A DNA stretch of 64,000 nt from Anisus vortex (Eukaryota > Mollusca > Gastropoda > Planorbidae). Where the stretch lies: positions 31,850,141-31,914,140 of the forward strand of contig OX421500.1 of assembly GCA_949126835.1 (NCBI GenBank), in the 5' to 3' direction. The translations under genes were made by a program, and so were the position numbers. Positions 11,761 to 23,086 of this stretch are shown here, in pieces. Position 1 is the first letter of the stretch. The number at the start of each line of letters is the position of its first letter. The notes below the pieces were generated by a model. That model was not told the origin of the DNA and made no database searches. It saw only the letters and a list, made by a program, of their open reading frames with translations.

Positions 11761-12561
11761 TTATCTATATATACATCGAGTGTGTATGTGTCTGTGTAAA
11801 GTATAGCTCCTAGACATAAACTACTTAAAAAATGATGACATCAATAAAAATGAGATTAAGAGTTTGAAAAAAGGACTTGCTGTTAGTTTTGTACACAGAC
11901 AGCCTTTGATGTTCAAACATTCCTAAAGGCGTATCACCTGAAAAGTCTTCTACAAAAATTATTTTTTTTACATTCCGTTTTAATTAAAACGTTTTGAACA
12001 ACATCACAGACACAGACAGAAACACACTAAGATGGACACAGACAGACACAAACAGACACACACAGACACACACACACAGAGACATAAAAGCATTAGCTTT
12101 GATTCAAAACAAAAGTTAATATCTGTATATAACATTACCCCCCCCCCCCATCCTCCCCTATGTGAAACACTGCACATGTAAAACAAATGTCAGAAAGAAG
12201 AAAATTTAAAAAAATGATTTGGGGTGGGGGGGGGGGGGGGTAATTTCTCTGAATGTGTTTCAGGATTGAGAATTGTTTCATGCCTGGATGACATTCGCTT
12301 ATGATATTTTAATTAGTTTTCTCCCATTCAACGCACCCAGAAAAAAAAAAAAAAGAGTAGCGCCAGGCAAATGTTGGACTCCCCCTTCCCCCGCCTCAAC
12401 AATATATTATTTAGCGTTATGTTGACTCTTATCCACTTCATGTTTTAAACACAAACAAAATGTCAGTGAGCTTCTAGTCATCATTTGTTCTCTGTTATTA
12501 GCATAAAGATATAAGTTCGTGTGAAAATGGACAACGAGATGTTCGTTTTTCAAAGCTATAG
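11761..12561. other. Gene-free, with CA and C/G homopolymer runs
   Basis: Contains a CA-rich stretch (12005-12080), a C run near 12139 and a G run near 12224-12240. No gene is supported. Confidence 0.6.
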
Positions 12562-12868
12562 ATCTATTCACGCGTAGGCCTACATGTACAAGTGTGTTTT
12601 TTGTCTTTACACGCGTAGGCCTACATTTACAGGTGTGTTTTTTTGTCTTTACACGCGTAGGCCTACATTTACAGGTGTGTTTTTTGTCTTTACACGCGTA
12701 GGCCTACATGTACAAGTGTGTTTTTTGTCTTTACACGCGTGGACCTACATGTAGGCTACAAGTGTGTTTTTTGTGTGTCTTTACACGCGTAGGCCTACAT
12801 TTACAGGTGTGTTTTTTTGTCTTTACACGCGTAGGCCTACATTTACAAGTGTGTTTTTTGTCTTCTCA
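12562..12868. repeat. 41-bp minisatellite, 7 units
   Basis: Units of acacgcgtaggcctacattt followed by acaggtgtgttttttgtctt start about every 41-42 bp. The core cgcgt is at 12571, 12612, 12654, 12695, 12736, 12786 and 12828. One unit has a small internal duplication. Each unit carries an ACGCGT and, in most, a TAGGCCTA palindrome. The overlapping 78-codon frame is a by-product. Confidence 0.92.
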
Positions 12869-15290
12869 TTTGGCTGCACTATTAAGTACCTTTGCTAAAT
12901 TTATTTGTAAAAACTACTGTTATTGTTCCAAGATTATTGTTTAATTATTTTTACGGTGGTACTTTTACGGATGGGTGTTTTCTTTCTTTTACTACGATTG
13001 GTGGTACTTCTAAGTACATTTCGTACATTTATTTTTAAAGCACGTATTGTGATATGTTTTTCTCAGTACCATTCCTAAATTATTCCTCTTCAATAAATGT
13101 GTTTTAAAGCCAATCTTTGAACCCAGATGTATGAGCTAGGTAATTGGTGACAGTATCGCGGTTAATTGAAAGGCGACCCATCGCTTTATCTACGCACGAT
13201 ATATGGGTTTCGATATAGTAATCGATTATGTGTCGTTGGCATTTTATATTCAACAGATTCGATTCGTCACCAATAATTATAAATAGAAGCTCTCCCTCCC
13301 CCACCCTCCCTCCTCGGGACTTGACTTTAACCGTGACCTAGTCTGAGCATCGAATATAGTCATTTCCAACGATCTCTTGAAATCAAGAAATCCGATGCTT
13401 GACTTAACTAATAACTTCCGTGAGGTTTTATCATGTCATGTGTTGGCTTTTGAGTTGAGGTCGCAGCTGACCCTGGGCGCGTATTTGAAACGAACAAGCA
13501 TTAACCACAGTATTGATGTTGTAAACCATTGTTCGTTTATTATCAATCAAGATTGTTGCTAGTACTATTTTGCTGTGTTATGAACGCGTCTCTTATGGAG
13601 CATCATTTAGACCTCACATTTATACCTAGCATTTAGACCTGGCATTGACTGCAAGAAATAAAACCGCTCTGCCGACTGGTTAATAGAAGAAAGAATATAA
13701 TAAAATGTATTGCGGCTATCAAAAACTAGGTTAGCACTGATCTGTGCACCCAATCTCTTAATACATTGCATGTACGCAATGACACAATAAACGGTGCATG
13801 CTATTAGAACGGAATGTACATGGCACTGCTTATACAACTTGAAAAAAACACAAATATATCTTTTGTTCCAAAAATCTTATCTGATTATAAATATTGCCCG
13901 AATAAGGAATAGCGGAAGTAGCAGGCTGCTACTCATACACAATAACAGAATATTTGGGAACTTTAAAAAACATGTTTTTATTTTTATTTCACGGTTGATT
14001 GATTGCTGATTGGTTCATTCTGATTGGTCAATATATTCAAAGCGTGTTCCGTATTGAGCTCAGAATCAGAATAATAAAAATCCTGTTCTCTTTAACGGTT
14101 TCTTTTATAAAAAAAAAAACAACAACAAAAAAAGAACCAGACAACAGATACAAATGGCCTACTACTGTATCAAAACAAACTGTAAAACAAATAAGAAACA
14201 AACCAGACGACATCACTTCCTAGCGTGGGACAATGAAGTGTCCGCCAAAACAAATCAAACTTCTGTTTAATTACATAAAGTGCTAACGCCCCTCCCCCTT
14301 CCCCCCGCCCCTCCTCTTTACCGCGGGCGAAACACAATTTAAAAAAAATGGCAGCTGAGAAATTATTCAAAAGGAATTGTATTCGAGAGTTTTAGAAAAA
14401 ACAACAGATCTGATTATATTATATCACTAGCCATTCAAGCGTATCTGGCCATGGATTTCTCACGTTAAATGGGACTTCATCAAACATTCAAGACATCTGG
14501 TATGGAAACAGAGTGTGGATGAGAGACAGGGAGTCAGAGGCATGGAGAGAGAGAGAGAGAGCTAGAGAGAGAGAGAGAGAGAGGGAGAGAGGGAGAGAGA
14601 GAATAGGTTGCACTTAGGGAGAGGAGGTGGTTATTTTTTTAAAAAGAGTAACAAGAAAAGAAATTCTATTACCGAAATGAAAGGTTGTCAAAGTGTGAAG
14701 TCCACACAACAACACGTTCAGATTTACAAATGATTGACAACAGAGAAATATTTATACACGGTGTAAATCTTGTAAAGCCAAGTTGGAAGTCTATTGTCAA
14801 TCCGTGAAGAGAGAAAAAAACACAAACAAAATTCAACAACAACGTTGACTTTATACAATACAATCTTACCAATTACCTGGAACCATTAAAAAGTATAACA
14901 AAATAACGAACAAATGGATAACGTGTTGGCAATAAGCTGCATGTTATACATCGGGCTTAGGGACAAAAATCTTTTGAGTTTTTTGTTATGCTTACATTAG
15001 TCTCGAAACTTGTAAATTTAACCGAAAAAAAGCCAATACAATAATTGTCGACTTTTTACATTACTTAAAAAAAATGAAATTTAACCGACGCTTTTGTGTG
15101 TGTGCGCGTGTTAATATTTTTGATTATTATAAGCTAATAATCACGATTTTAGTAACGGCTATATAAGCTTTGTAAAAAAAAAAAGTATTAACTAAACAGC
15201 TTTAAGATTTTGAAGCGTTAGTTTTTTTTTCCTTCAATGATATATAGAGACAAGGATACACGAAAATGTTCCTGTTGATATAATTTACTG
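12869..15290. other. Gene-free intronic stretch
   Basis: No gene recognised. A GA-rich microsatellite lies at about 14546-14603. The word ctctgccgactggttaatagaagaa near 13665 recurs near 60590, so it is probably a repeat end. Confidence 0.5.
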
Positions 15291-15366
15291 AGCCCTTTGT
15301 TCTTTGTATACTTGGAGCCCTTTGTTCTATGTATACTTGTAGCCCTTTGTTCTTTGTATACTTGAC
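15291..15366. repeat. 25-bp tandem repeat, 3 copies
   Basis: Three copies of agccctttgttctttgtata plus cttg. Confidence 0.85.
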
Positions 15367-15399
15367 ATGGGGAAATAGGAAAAACATGCTCTAACTCGG

Positions 15400-16045
15400 A
15401 ATTTCTTGGGGGGCCTTGTTGTGTACTATTGTTTAGTGGGGCAAGCCCTTTTACTAATAAAGGGCAGTCGGGTTATATTCAGAAATGAGTACATTCAAAG
15501 AGAAAAAAAAAATGCGACTCCGGTAGTATTGCTTTCCTGGCTCAGTACCGGCGTCGCAACGTGTCAATTAGGAAAACGTGGTTTAGAATGGTCGAGTTCT
15601 TCTTTACGGTGTTTGGTACAGTTTGTTGCTATGGACCATGAACGGCATCATTGAACCCCCTAACGGTTCCCAATAAAAACAACAACAATCTTTTCCCCTC
15701 ACAGCGTTGCATTCATTATGGATGCAGTTCATCTCATGGTCTGGTGGCTCTGCCCAGATATCTCTCCTGACAGTCCCGACGGCGACCTGTGCCGTGTGTC
15801 AGTGGGCTTTGTCATTGGGCATGGGCTGTGCCATTCAGAGATTGATAAGTCTAATCGTTTGTTTTTATTTTCCGTGTGTCGCAAACACATTCTCAAGTCT
15901 TCCAATCTCATAATAGCTTTTGTTTTATTTTTTTAAAGGCAACCACATTATAATCGAGGGAGAAGGGAGAAAATATATTTAAAGACATAATAAATGGGGC
16001 TTCATATAATATGAAGCACTTCTATTGGCCATGTCTTGCAAAGAG
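15400..16045. other. Gene-free stretch left of the LTR element
   Basis: Single-copy-looking sequence within this window. The short overlapping frames at 15707-15936 have no recognised domain. Confidence 0.45.
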
Positions 16046-16051
16046 ATTGTC

Positions 16052-16075
16052 TAATCTATCTATCTATCTATCTAT
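16052..16075. repeat. CTAT microsatellite, left part split by the LTR element
   Basis: An aatctatctatc run ends in CTAT at 16072-16075, directly before the LTR. The same array resumes at 24111. Confidence 0.9.
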
Positions 16076-17099
16076 TATTACAAGGCAATTTATTCACCAT
16101 AATAAATTATGGATGAGACCTTCTATTTAGATCACACAAGTATAATTATGATTTATAATGTTATTACGGCTAGAGCCCCCATTCAATTTATGAAAATAAT
16201 AGTTATAGTATTGTTATTATTAGTGTGAGTATCCTTGTATTAGTGAAGATCTTATTATATTAATCTGAAGTTTATTTGTAGTTGTCTAGAGTATTCCTGG
16301 TTCTTATAATCCCCTGGCAATTCACATAGCGTAGTTTTAGAGTTTTCAGTTGATTTACTTCATGTATAATTATTTATGTGGCTCATATTATACAGCAAGA
16401 ACCTCGATGTCGAGTGGTAGTGTAGATTATTAATATAGTTGAATAAATATCACACATACACACATGTATATAACTTTGAAATATTGACGTTAACCAAGTT
16501 GTGTAGAAAGCAACGATAAATTTGGTTTAATTTACAAGATCAATCCAGTAGGAATCCAAATAATATTATATACACAAACAAGAACTACACATATTCCAAT
16601 TAGTAATGAATATCCTCAATGAACATATAGCATTGTAGTTAATAGTAGAATAATAAATTTTCCATAATACAACTCAAATAGAAACGATTCTCAGAGACTC
16701 AGAATCTTAGATGTTATCTGATCGAATGTACGCCAAGAACTGACTAAAAGTGTCGAATCGCGTAGAAATATATTACGGGTCAATCGTTGGAAAAACCAGA
16801 CAGCCTAGTGACACGAATATTTTAATCAAGCCTGCATGTTGACTGCGTGATCAGAATGTCAAGCAATAATGCTCTAACAAAATAAGGAGAGACCGGACGA
16901 CCTTGACACGCTGTGTTTACGTGAACAGTTCATGTTTTTATCGAGGTTAATAAAAAAACAATAATGCTCTCATTAGGTTGGGAAAAACCCGGGGGAAACC
17001 TTGAGCTGAGAAATATTTTATATCGTTTAAACGCAATTCGCTTAAATGATTTAGTTGGTTTATTAACATTACAATGTAGGGAATTTACGTTTCGTAACA
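16076..17099 (-). repeat. 3' LTR of the gypsy-like element
   Basis: 1024 bp. Read on the minus strand it begins TGTTACGAAACG and ends CCTTGTAATA, so the terminal repeats TGTTAC/GTAATA are imperfect. A candidate TATA box (TATAAAATATTT) reads on the minus strand at 17022-17011, and an AATAAA occurs on the minus strand near 16270. Confidence 0.96.
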
Positions 17100-17873
17100 G
17101 TCGCCCGTACCAAAAGGAAAAGAACATTGCATACTAAACAATAGAAGTGTGCAATTTCTTTTAGAACCGCCTGCACTTAACTTTAGTTCTAAACAATATA
17201 CAAAAAAAAAACTGACTCCACCTGGGTAGTCCGTTAAATAAGACAAGTAAGGGAAATAATTTATTCTATTAAACCCTCATCATATAGGATCTCAAGTTAT
17301 CCTTAGACCATAACACATGTTCGCGTTATTCTAAAAAATTATACTCTCTGAGATATCATTCCTTATAAACATCATCATCTTATTTATAAGGTAAAAATCA
17401 ACATAACTAATGTTATCATATTAAACAATTCAATCATTAATTAATTCAACTTAAATGAAATTAATATTTAAATAAATTTTAAAGTAAGAGTTTAATCTTA
17501 AGTGTGTAAGCATGTGAAGTGTATGCACATTACTCTATCTTGGTTTTTACATAATCACAACTATAGTTTGATTGTTTCAAAATAAGGATGTACATTTCTG
17601 TTCATTCATTATCTTACTAATAAAGAAAATTATGTCCATAAATCAATAATACTTAAAAGTAACTTATTAGGTTTTTTTCTTTTTTCCTACAACAATAATA
17701 ATATTTGTTTTAGCAAATGGAAATATTCATGGCATAAAATAAGGCATAAGATATTGCATAAAATAATCACAACATATTCATATATTCATGCATTTATATT
17801 TTAAATGATCCAATTCTCTTAGTTAGGATTATCAGAATATATACATGAAGTTATCTATTTCCTTATACATTTG

Positions 17874-20800
17874 TTACATGCGCGATAGGGTGTCCGCGAC
17901 GATGTTATCTTTTCCAGATAAGTGAGTTATTTTTAAGTTGTAAGCTTGAATAAACAAACTCCATCTTAGAATGCGCTGATTTTGTTTGATGCGGGAAAGA
18001 AATACTAGGGGATTGTGATCAGTGAATATCTCGATTGGGAACTGAGAACCATTTACATAGTAATTGAAATGTTTCAATGCTTGGATAAGTCCTAGTAATT
18101 CCTGCTCTATTGTGCTATAATTTACCTCATGTGGGTTAAATTTTTTTGAACAAAAGCTAATGGGATGTTCAAGTGAATCATCTCCTATTTGTGAGATTAC
18201 CGCGCCCATTCCTGTATTACACGAGTCTACCGTTATTCTGAAAGGTTTAGTATAATCAGGTGAGACTAATACTGGTGCCTTGGTCAGTATGTCTTTTATA
18301 TCGTTAAAGGCTTGGTCACATTCCTGAGTCCACTTAAATTGATTTTTCTTTCTCAAGAGATTTGTCAAAGGGCAAGTGATAATAGAAAAGTTTTTACAAA
18401 ACTTCCTGTAGTACCCGGCCATACCCAGAAATCCTCGAAGTTGTTTCTGCGTTTTAGGGACAGGGAATTCCTGTATAGCTTTGACTTTGGCATTCACTGG
18501 TTTTACTTTGCCATTACCCACTACATGACCTAAATATTCAATTTCTGCATGGCAAAATTGACTTTTAACTAGGTTTATAGTAAGATTAGCCTGTTTTAGT
18601 TTTTGGAATAATAGTTTTAACTGATGTAGATGATCATTAAAGTTATTACTGAACACTACGATATCGTCCAGATATGCATGGCATTGTGGGATATCATGGA
18701 TAATAGTGTTTATTAGTCTTTGAAAACTAGCTGGAGCATTGACCATTCCGAATGGCATTACTTTAAACTTATATAATCCATCAGGAGTAACAAAAGTTGA
18801 TACCTCCTGAGCCCTATCTGTTAATGGGATTTGGAAATAAGCTGTTAGTAAGTCAATCTTAGTTACATAGTTTGCAGTGCTTACTCTATCGATTAAATCA
18901 TCTATCCGTGGTATGGGATACGAATCTGTTTTTGTCACTTGGTTTAATTTCCTATAGTCTACACAAAAGCGTAGTGAACCATCAGATTTGGGAACCAACA
19001 CACATGGGGATGACCAATCACTGTTACTGTGAGTAATTATATCATTGCTCAGCATATAATCAATTTCTTTACGGATGTGTTCAAGTTGTATGGGATTAAC
19101 CCTATACGGATGTTGTTTGACAGGTTTAACATTATCATCTTTTAAAACTACATCATGGGTAACCAAAGTTGTTTTGTTAGGAACATCACTAAACAAATTT
19201 ACATGATCATAGATTAAACCCTTGATAGAAGTCTGTTCACCTAAGTCTAGATGTGCCAGTTTATCATTGAGGTTTTTAAGTGCTTCAGTGTTTTGAAGTT
19301 TACTTTCTATGATTGTCTTTTTAAATTTAGGCGGGGGTGTTTCAACAGATTTGATAGCACTCACTGGCCTAATGTCAGTTTGTTCTTCCCTAACAACATA
19401 AGGTTTTAGCATGTTTATATGGCACAGTCTCTGTGTTTTCCTTCTATCAGGGGTTTTTACAAGGTATGTTACATCACTGATTTTATCTAAAACCTGATAT
19501 GGTCCTGTATATTTTGCACTCAGGGGTTGTCCAGACAATTGGGTCAACATGAGGACTTTATCACCAGGATGGATACATCGGGATCTGGCCTTGACATCAT
19601 AGTACCCTTTCATTCTTTTCTGAGCCTGCAAAAGATTATCTTTAACATGATTAAAAGCATGATAGATTCTATTGCTAAATTGTTCCACATAAGCTACGAG
19701 TCCAGTCTCTTCATCAGAATTTAACAAGGTTTCCTGCAACAGTTTTAGAGGTCCTCGAACTGAATGTCCAAACACTAACTCGAACGGACTGAATCCAAGA
19801 GATTCCTGCACAGTTTCTCTAGTCGCGAAAAGAGCGAATGGAATACCGCGATCCCAGTCTTCAGTGTTCTCAAAACAGTATGTGCGGAGCATGGTTTTCA
19901 GAGTCTGATGATATCTTTCTAGGGCACCTTGGCTTTGCGGATGGTACGCAGTTGAAGTTGCATGTTGGATGCCTAGTTTCTTTAAGACCTGGTTAAACAG
20001 CTTTGATGTAAAGTTAGATCCTCGGTCTGACTGTATAGTCTTTGGAAGACCGTATCTTGAACAAAATGCAATCAGTGCGTCAGATATCTTATCTGCGTTA
20101 ATGGTGCGTAGCGGAATAGCTTCAGGATATCTCGTGGCAGTGCACATTATAGTGAATAAGTACTGGTGTCCTGTCTTTGTTTTAGGCAAAGGACCTACAC
20201 AGTCTATTAGCAAGTGGCTAAATGGTTCTGCAAAGGCGGGTATTGGCTTTAGAGGTGCTACCGGTATAGTCTGGTTAGGTTTACCAACTATCTGGCATGT
20301 ATTGCATGACTTGCAGTATTTTGTGACGTCACGATGTAGTCCAGGCCAATAGAAGTACGGAAGAATTCGACGGTAAGTCTTGTTCACTCCTAGATGACCA
20401 GCATATGGCGTGTCATGAGCCATGTGTAAGATGTCATTACGATATATGGCTGGTACCACAATCTGACTTCCTTCTCTGCAATTGTCATTATCACATTTCA
20501 CATCTCTCCATTTTTGCATTAATATTCCCTCCTTCAGAAAAAATCCATTTCCGTTCATTTCTGCCTCCTGTTCAGTTATCACCTTTTTCTTCAGGTGTTT
20601 AATTCCTGAATCTCTATTCTGTTCTAATAGGAGTAATTGTCGAGGTGACAAATTACTTTCAGTAGTCTTGACTGAGGGACCACTCAAAATGTCAGCCAGG
20701 AAAGTTGCCTGTAGGTCAATTTCTGGTTCTATTTTTGACTTTGACATGGTTTCGACAGACTTTTGTTGTTGGGCCATACCTCTCGTGACGATGCATATAG

Positions 20801-22682
20801 GTTTGATAAAGCTCTCACTTTTATTGAGGTATTGTTTTTTCTTGGATATGGAATGCACCACATCTCCAGCAATATCATTTCCCAGTATTAAAGAAACGCC
20901 TTTAAACGGAAGTGATTTGTACACACCCACAACTACATTTCCAGTGAAGTACGCACTCTTCAGCTGTATTTGATGCAAAGGAACTTGTACATTTTTCCTT
21001 GATACACCTTGAATAGTAAGATCCTGTCCTGTATATGTCGATTGTGACGTAGGAACAGTATTCTCTAAAAGTAGTGAAACCTCAGCCCCTGTATCACGGA
21101 GTATTCTGATGTTCTTTTCACTAGTGACACCATTTATTATGGATGACACGGTACCTTCTTCAATGAATGGTAAACAATTGCTTGGTATCTCAGTATCGAT
21201 GAGATCTGTATCCAAGTTATTTTTGTAAGAGGTATGTTTAGTACTCATGGTGGTTCTATCTGATATAGACTCCTTGGAGCTCAGATTAGAATTAGAATTA
21301 TTGAAAACCATTGTCTCTATTTCAGGAACTATTTCTGGTTTCAAGTTTCCAAGATACGTGTGTTTTGTCAGGTTATCTGCATTAGCACTAGGTATCTCTG
21401 TTTGAGTTCTAATATCCTTCTTTACATTTTCACGAGTTCTTTGTTTTGGCATTGCTACATACGATAAGACAACATTCTTTTTATTCGGGTTCCCATTCAA
21501 TATCCAGCACTTTTCCTTAGTATGTCCAATTCGTTTACAATGGCTACAGGTTGGCTTGGAATTTGTTGGACCTTGATTGCTCTGCTGATGTCTCTTTGAT
21601 TGATAGGATTCATTTGGATTCATGGTTTTCTTTTCTACCTTCATATCTCGATTCTGGAATTTAGATTTATCAACTGTTGTAAATTTATTGCTGGAATGGA
21701 TAATAACATATTCGTCTGCCATCACTGCTGCTGTTTCTACTTGTTCTACACCTTTGTCTGCTAAATGTATTCTTACATCACCTCTGATGTTATTGCTAAA
21801 GTCTTCCATTAGCATAAGATTAGCTAATTTATCAAAGTCTTTGTTTACACCTTTGGATCGAATCCATCTTTCAAAATATTTCTTTTTCTGTCTTAGAAAA
21901 TCAACATGGGATTGTTCCTGTTCTTTCTTAGACTCACGAAACACTTTTCTATATTTTTCAGGTGTTAATGCATAACTTAGCAGTACTCTATTCTTGATCA
22001 GTTCATAATCATACAATTCCTCTTCAGTAAGACTTAATACAACATCAAGTGCCTTTCCTTTATTCAGAGCTGAGCGTAGAAGTATAGCTTTCTTGCCCTC
22101 GGGAAATTGATAGTCTCTAGCGTTTCTCTCGAAAATCATGAAGAACTCTTCCACCGAATTATCTTCAAAAACTGGAATATGTTTCTTAAACTTATACAGT
22201 TCTGCATCTGCTTCAGAGCTTGCATTCGAATGATTTGACGTACGAGACCTTGCTATCTCAATTCTTTCTTGGCTTGCTATTTTCTCTCTTGCTATTTCTC
22301 TTTCCATCTCAATTCTCTGGCTTTCTCTTTCTCTTTCCATCTCTAATTCCATCTTTCTTAACTCAAGTTTAAATTTCAATTCTTCACTTAAGTCACCAGT
22401 TGTATGCTTTACTCTTTGTTTTATAGGAAAAGGTAATTCATCATCTGATTCATCATTAATGTTATCATTAGCAGTAGTTTCTTCAATAATTAGTGTACCT
22501 TGTTTTCTTAAACACTCAGTTACCTCTTGAAGTAATTTAGTTTTTGATGGCCTAGTTTCTGTGATAGAAATGCCCAATGATTTAGCCAATTCTTTTAATT
22601 GTATCATTGACATTTTATTAAGCTGTTCTGAGGTTAGATCAAATATCTCTGGATCCAATGTAAGATTATTTGTGGCCTCCAT
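17874..22682 (-). CDS. Gag-Pol polyprotein, order Gag-PR-INT-RT-RNaseH
   Basis: One uninterrupted frame of 1602 residues. In order: a SAP-like N-terminal segment (about 20-60); a charged coiled region (about 100-145); a capsid region (about 160-330) whose second half (about 245-328, with ERWIRSKGVNKDFDKLANLM) resembles a SCAN domain; a CCHC knuckle C379-C382-H387-C392; an aspartic protease with DTGA at 530-533; an integrase zinc region (H756, H763, C790, C793); the integrase core D827, D886 and E922 with 35 residues between the last two; a GPY-type segment (KYTGPYQV, about 1057-1064); a reverse transcriptase (1225-1400) with D1277 and YLDD at 1337-1340; and RNase H with D1486, D1555 and the final ADTLSR. 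Ordinary Ty3/gypsy elements place integrase last. Here it precedes the reverse transcriptase, as in copia elements and the Gmr1-like gypsy group. All catalytic motifs checked are present, with no stop or frameshift. Confidence 0.97.
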   Translation of the reverse strand: MEATNNLTLDPEIFDLTSEQLNKMSMIQLKELAKSLGISITETRPSKTKLLQEVTECLRKQGTLIIEETTANDNINDESDDELPFPIKQRVKHTTGDLSEELKFKLELRKMELEMERERESQRIEMEREIAREKIASQERIEIARSRTSNHSNASSEADAELYKFKKHIPVFEDNSVEEFFMIFERNARDYQFPEGKKAILLRSALNKGKALDVVLSLTEEELYDYELIKNRVLLSYALTPEKYRKVFRESKKEQEQSHVDFLRQKKKYFERWIRSKGVNKDFDKLANLMLMEDFSNNIRGDVRIHLADKGVEQVETAAVMADEYVIIHSSNKFTTVDKSKFQNRDMKVEKKTMNPNESYQSKRHQQSNQGPTNSKPTCSHCKRIGHTKEKCWILNGNPNKKNVVLSYVAMPKQRTRENVKKDIRTQTEIPSANADNLTKHTYLGNLKPEIVPEIETMVFNNSNSNLSSKESISDRTTMSTKHTSYKNNLDTDLIDTEIPSNCLPFIEEGTVSSIINGVTSEKNIRILRDTGAEVSLLLENTVPTSQSTYTGQDLTIQGVSRKNVQVPLHQIQLKSAYFTGNVVVGVYKSLPFKGVSLILGNDIAGDVVHSISKKKQYLNKSESFIKPICIVTRGMAQQQKSVETMSKSKIEPEIDLQATFLADILSGPSVKTTESNLSPRQLLLLEQNRDSGIKHLKKKVITEQEAEMNGNGFFLKEGILMQKWRDVKCDNDNCREGSQIVVPAIYRNDILHMAHDTPYAGHLGVNKTYRRILPYFYWPGLHRDVTKYCKSCNTCQIVGKPNQTIPVAPLKPIPAFAEPFSHLLIDCVGPLPKTKTGHQYLFTIMCTATRYPEAIPLRTINADKISDALIAFCSRYGLPKTIQSDRGSNFTSKLFNQVLKKLGIQHATSTAYHPQSQGALERYHQTLKTMLRTYCFENTEDWDRGIPFALFATRETVQESLGFSPFELVFGHSVRGPLKLLQETLLNSDEETGLVAYVEQFSNRIYHAFNHVKDNLLQAQKRMKGYYDVKARSRCIHPGDKVLMLTQLSGQPLSAKYTGPYQVLDKISDVTYLVKTPDRRKTQRLCHINMLKPYVVREEQTDIRPVSAIKSVETPPPKFKKTIIESKLQNTEALKNLNDKLAHLDLGEQTSIKGLIYDHVNLFSDVPNKTTLVTHDVVLKDDNVKPVKQHPYRVNPIQLEHIRKEIDYMLSNDIITHSNSDWSSPCVLVPKSDGSLRFCVDYRKLNQVTKTDSYPIPRIDDLIDRVSTANYVTKIDLLTAYFQIPLTDRAQEVSTFVTPDGLYKFKVMPFGMVNAPASFQRLINTIIHDIPQCHAYLDDIVVFSNNFNDHLHQLKLLFQKLKQANLTINLVKSQFCHAEIEYLGHVVGNGKVKPVNAKVKAIQEFPVPKTQKQLRGFLGMAGYYRKFCKNFSIITCPLTNLLRKKNQFKWTQECDQAFNDIKDILTKAPVLVSPDYTKPFRITVDSCNTGMGAVISQIGDDSLEHPISFCSKKFNPHEVNYSTIEQELLGLIQALKHFNYYVNGSQFPIEIFTDHNPLVFLSRIKQNQRILRWSLFIQAYNLKITHLSGKDNIVADTLSRM

Positions 22683-23070
22683 TTTATATTATTAAAAGTT
22701 ACTGTAAATCTTGTTAATAATACAATAAAAGTGTCCAACTTACTTTCTGTCCTTTGAATAATTCACTACACCACACAGTTCAGATTTTTCACAACAAGGT
22801 CATAAAAATAATACTTTCTTAGAGTTACTTTGTTCGATAAGGTAATACACCAGATAATTTTCCAGGCTGAATAGTTAAGTTTTCCGATTCTCAATAGCAA
22901 TGTTCAATTCAATCACAATCTTTAGTATATTGTATATTGTTCATATTTTCCAACACAATCCATCCAAGTTACGAGTATGTATTACGGCAGTTGTAAATAG
23001 TTTGTGTAAATAGTATAACGATTCTTGAAGTTGAAGTAAATCCTCTAAACGTTTGTTAGTAAATCACTGA

Positions 23071-23083
23071 CGAGCAAAACCCA
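23071..23083 (-). other. Candidate tRNA primer binding site
   Basis: Three bases inside the 5' LTR, the minus strand reads TGGGTTTTGCTCG. A primer site should begin TGG (complement of the tRNA CCA end), and this one does. I could not assign the tRNA. Confidence 0.6.
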
Positions 23084-23086
23084 TTT

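Noticed and set aside
10237..11799. Long open frames of 520, 487 and 151 codons
   Set aside because: They are translations of the CTGT/CTAT array in three overlapping frames; no gene signals.
18312..21975. Short + strand frames across the retrotransposon
   Set aside because: They are antisense shadows of the intact gag-pol frame.
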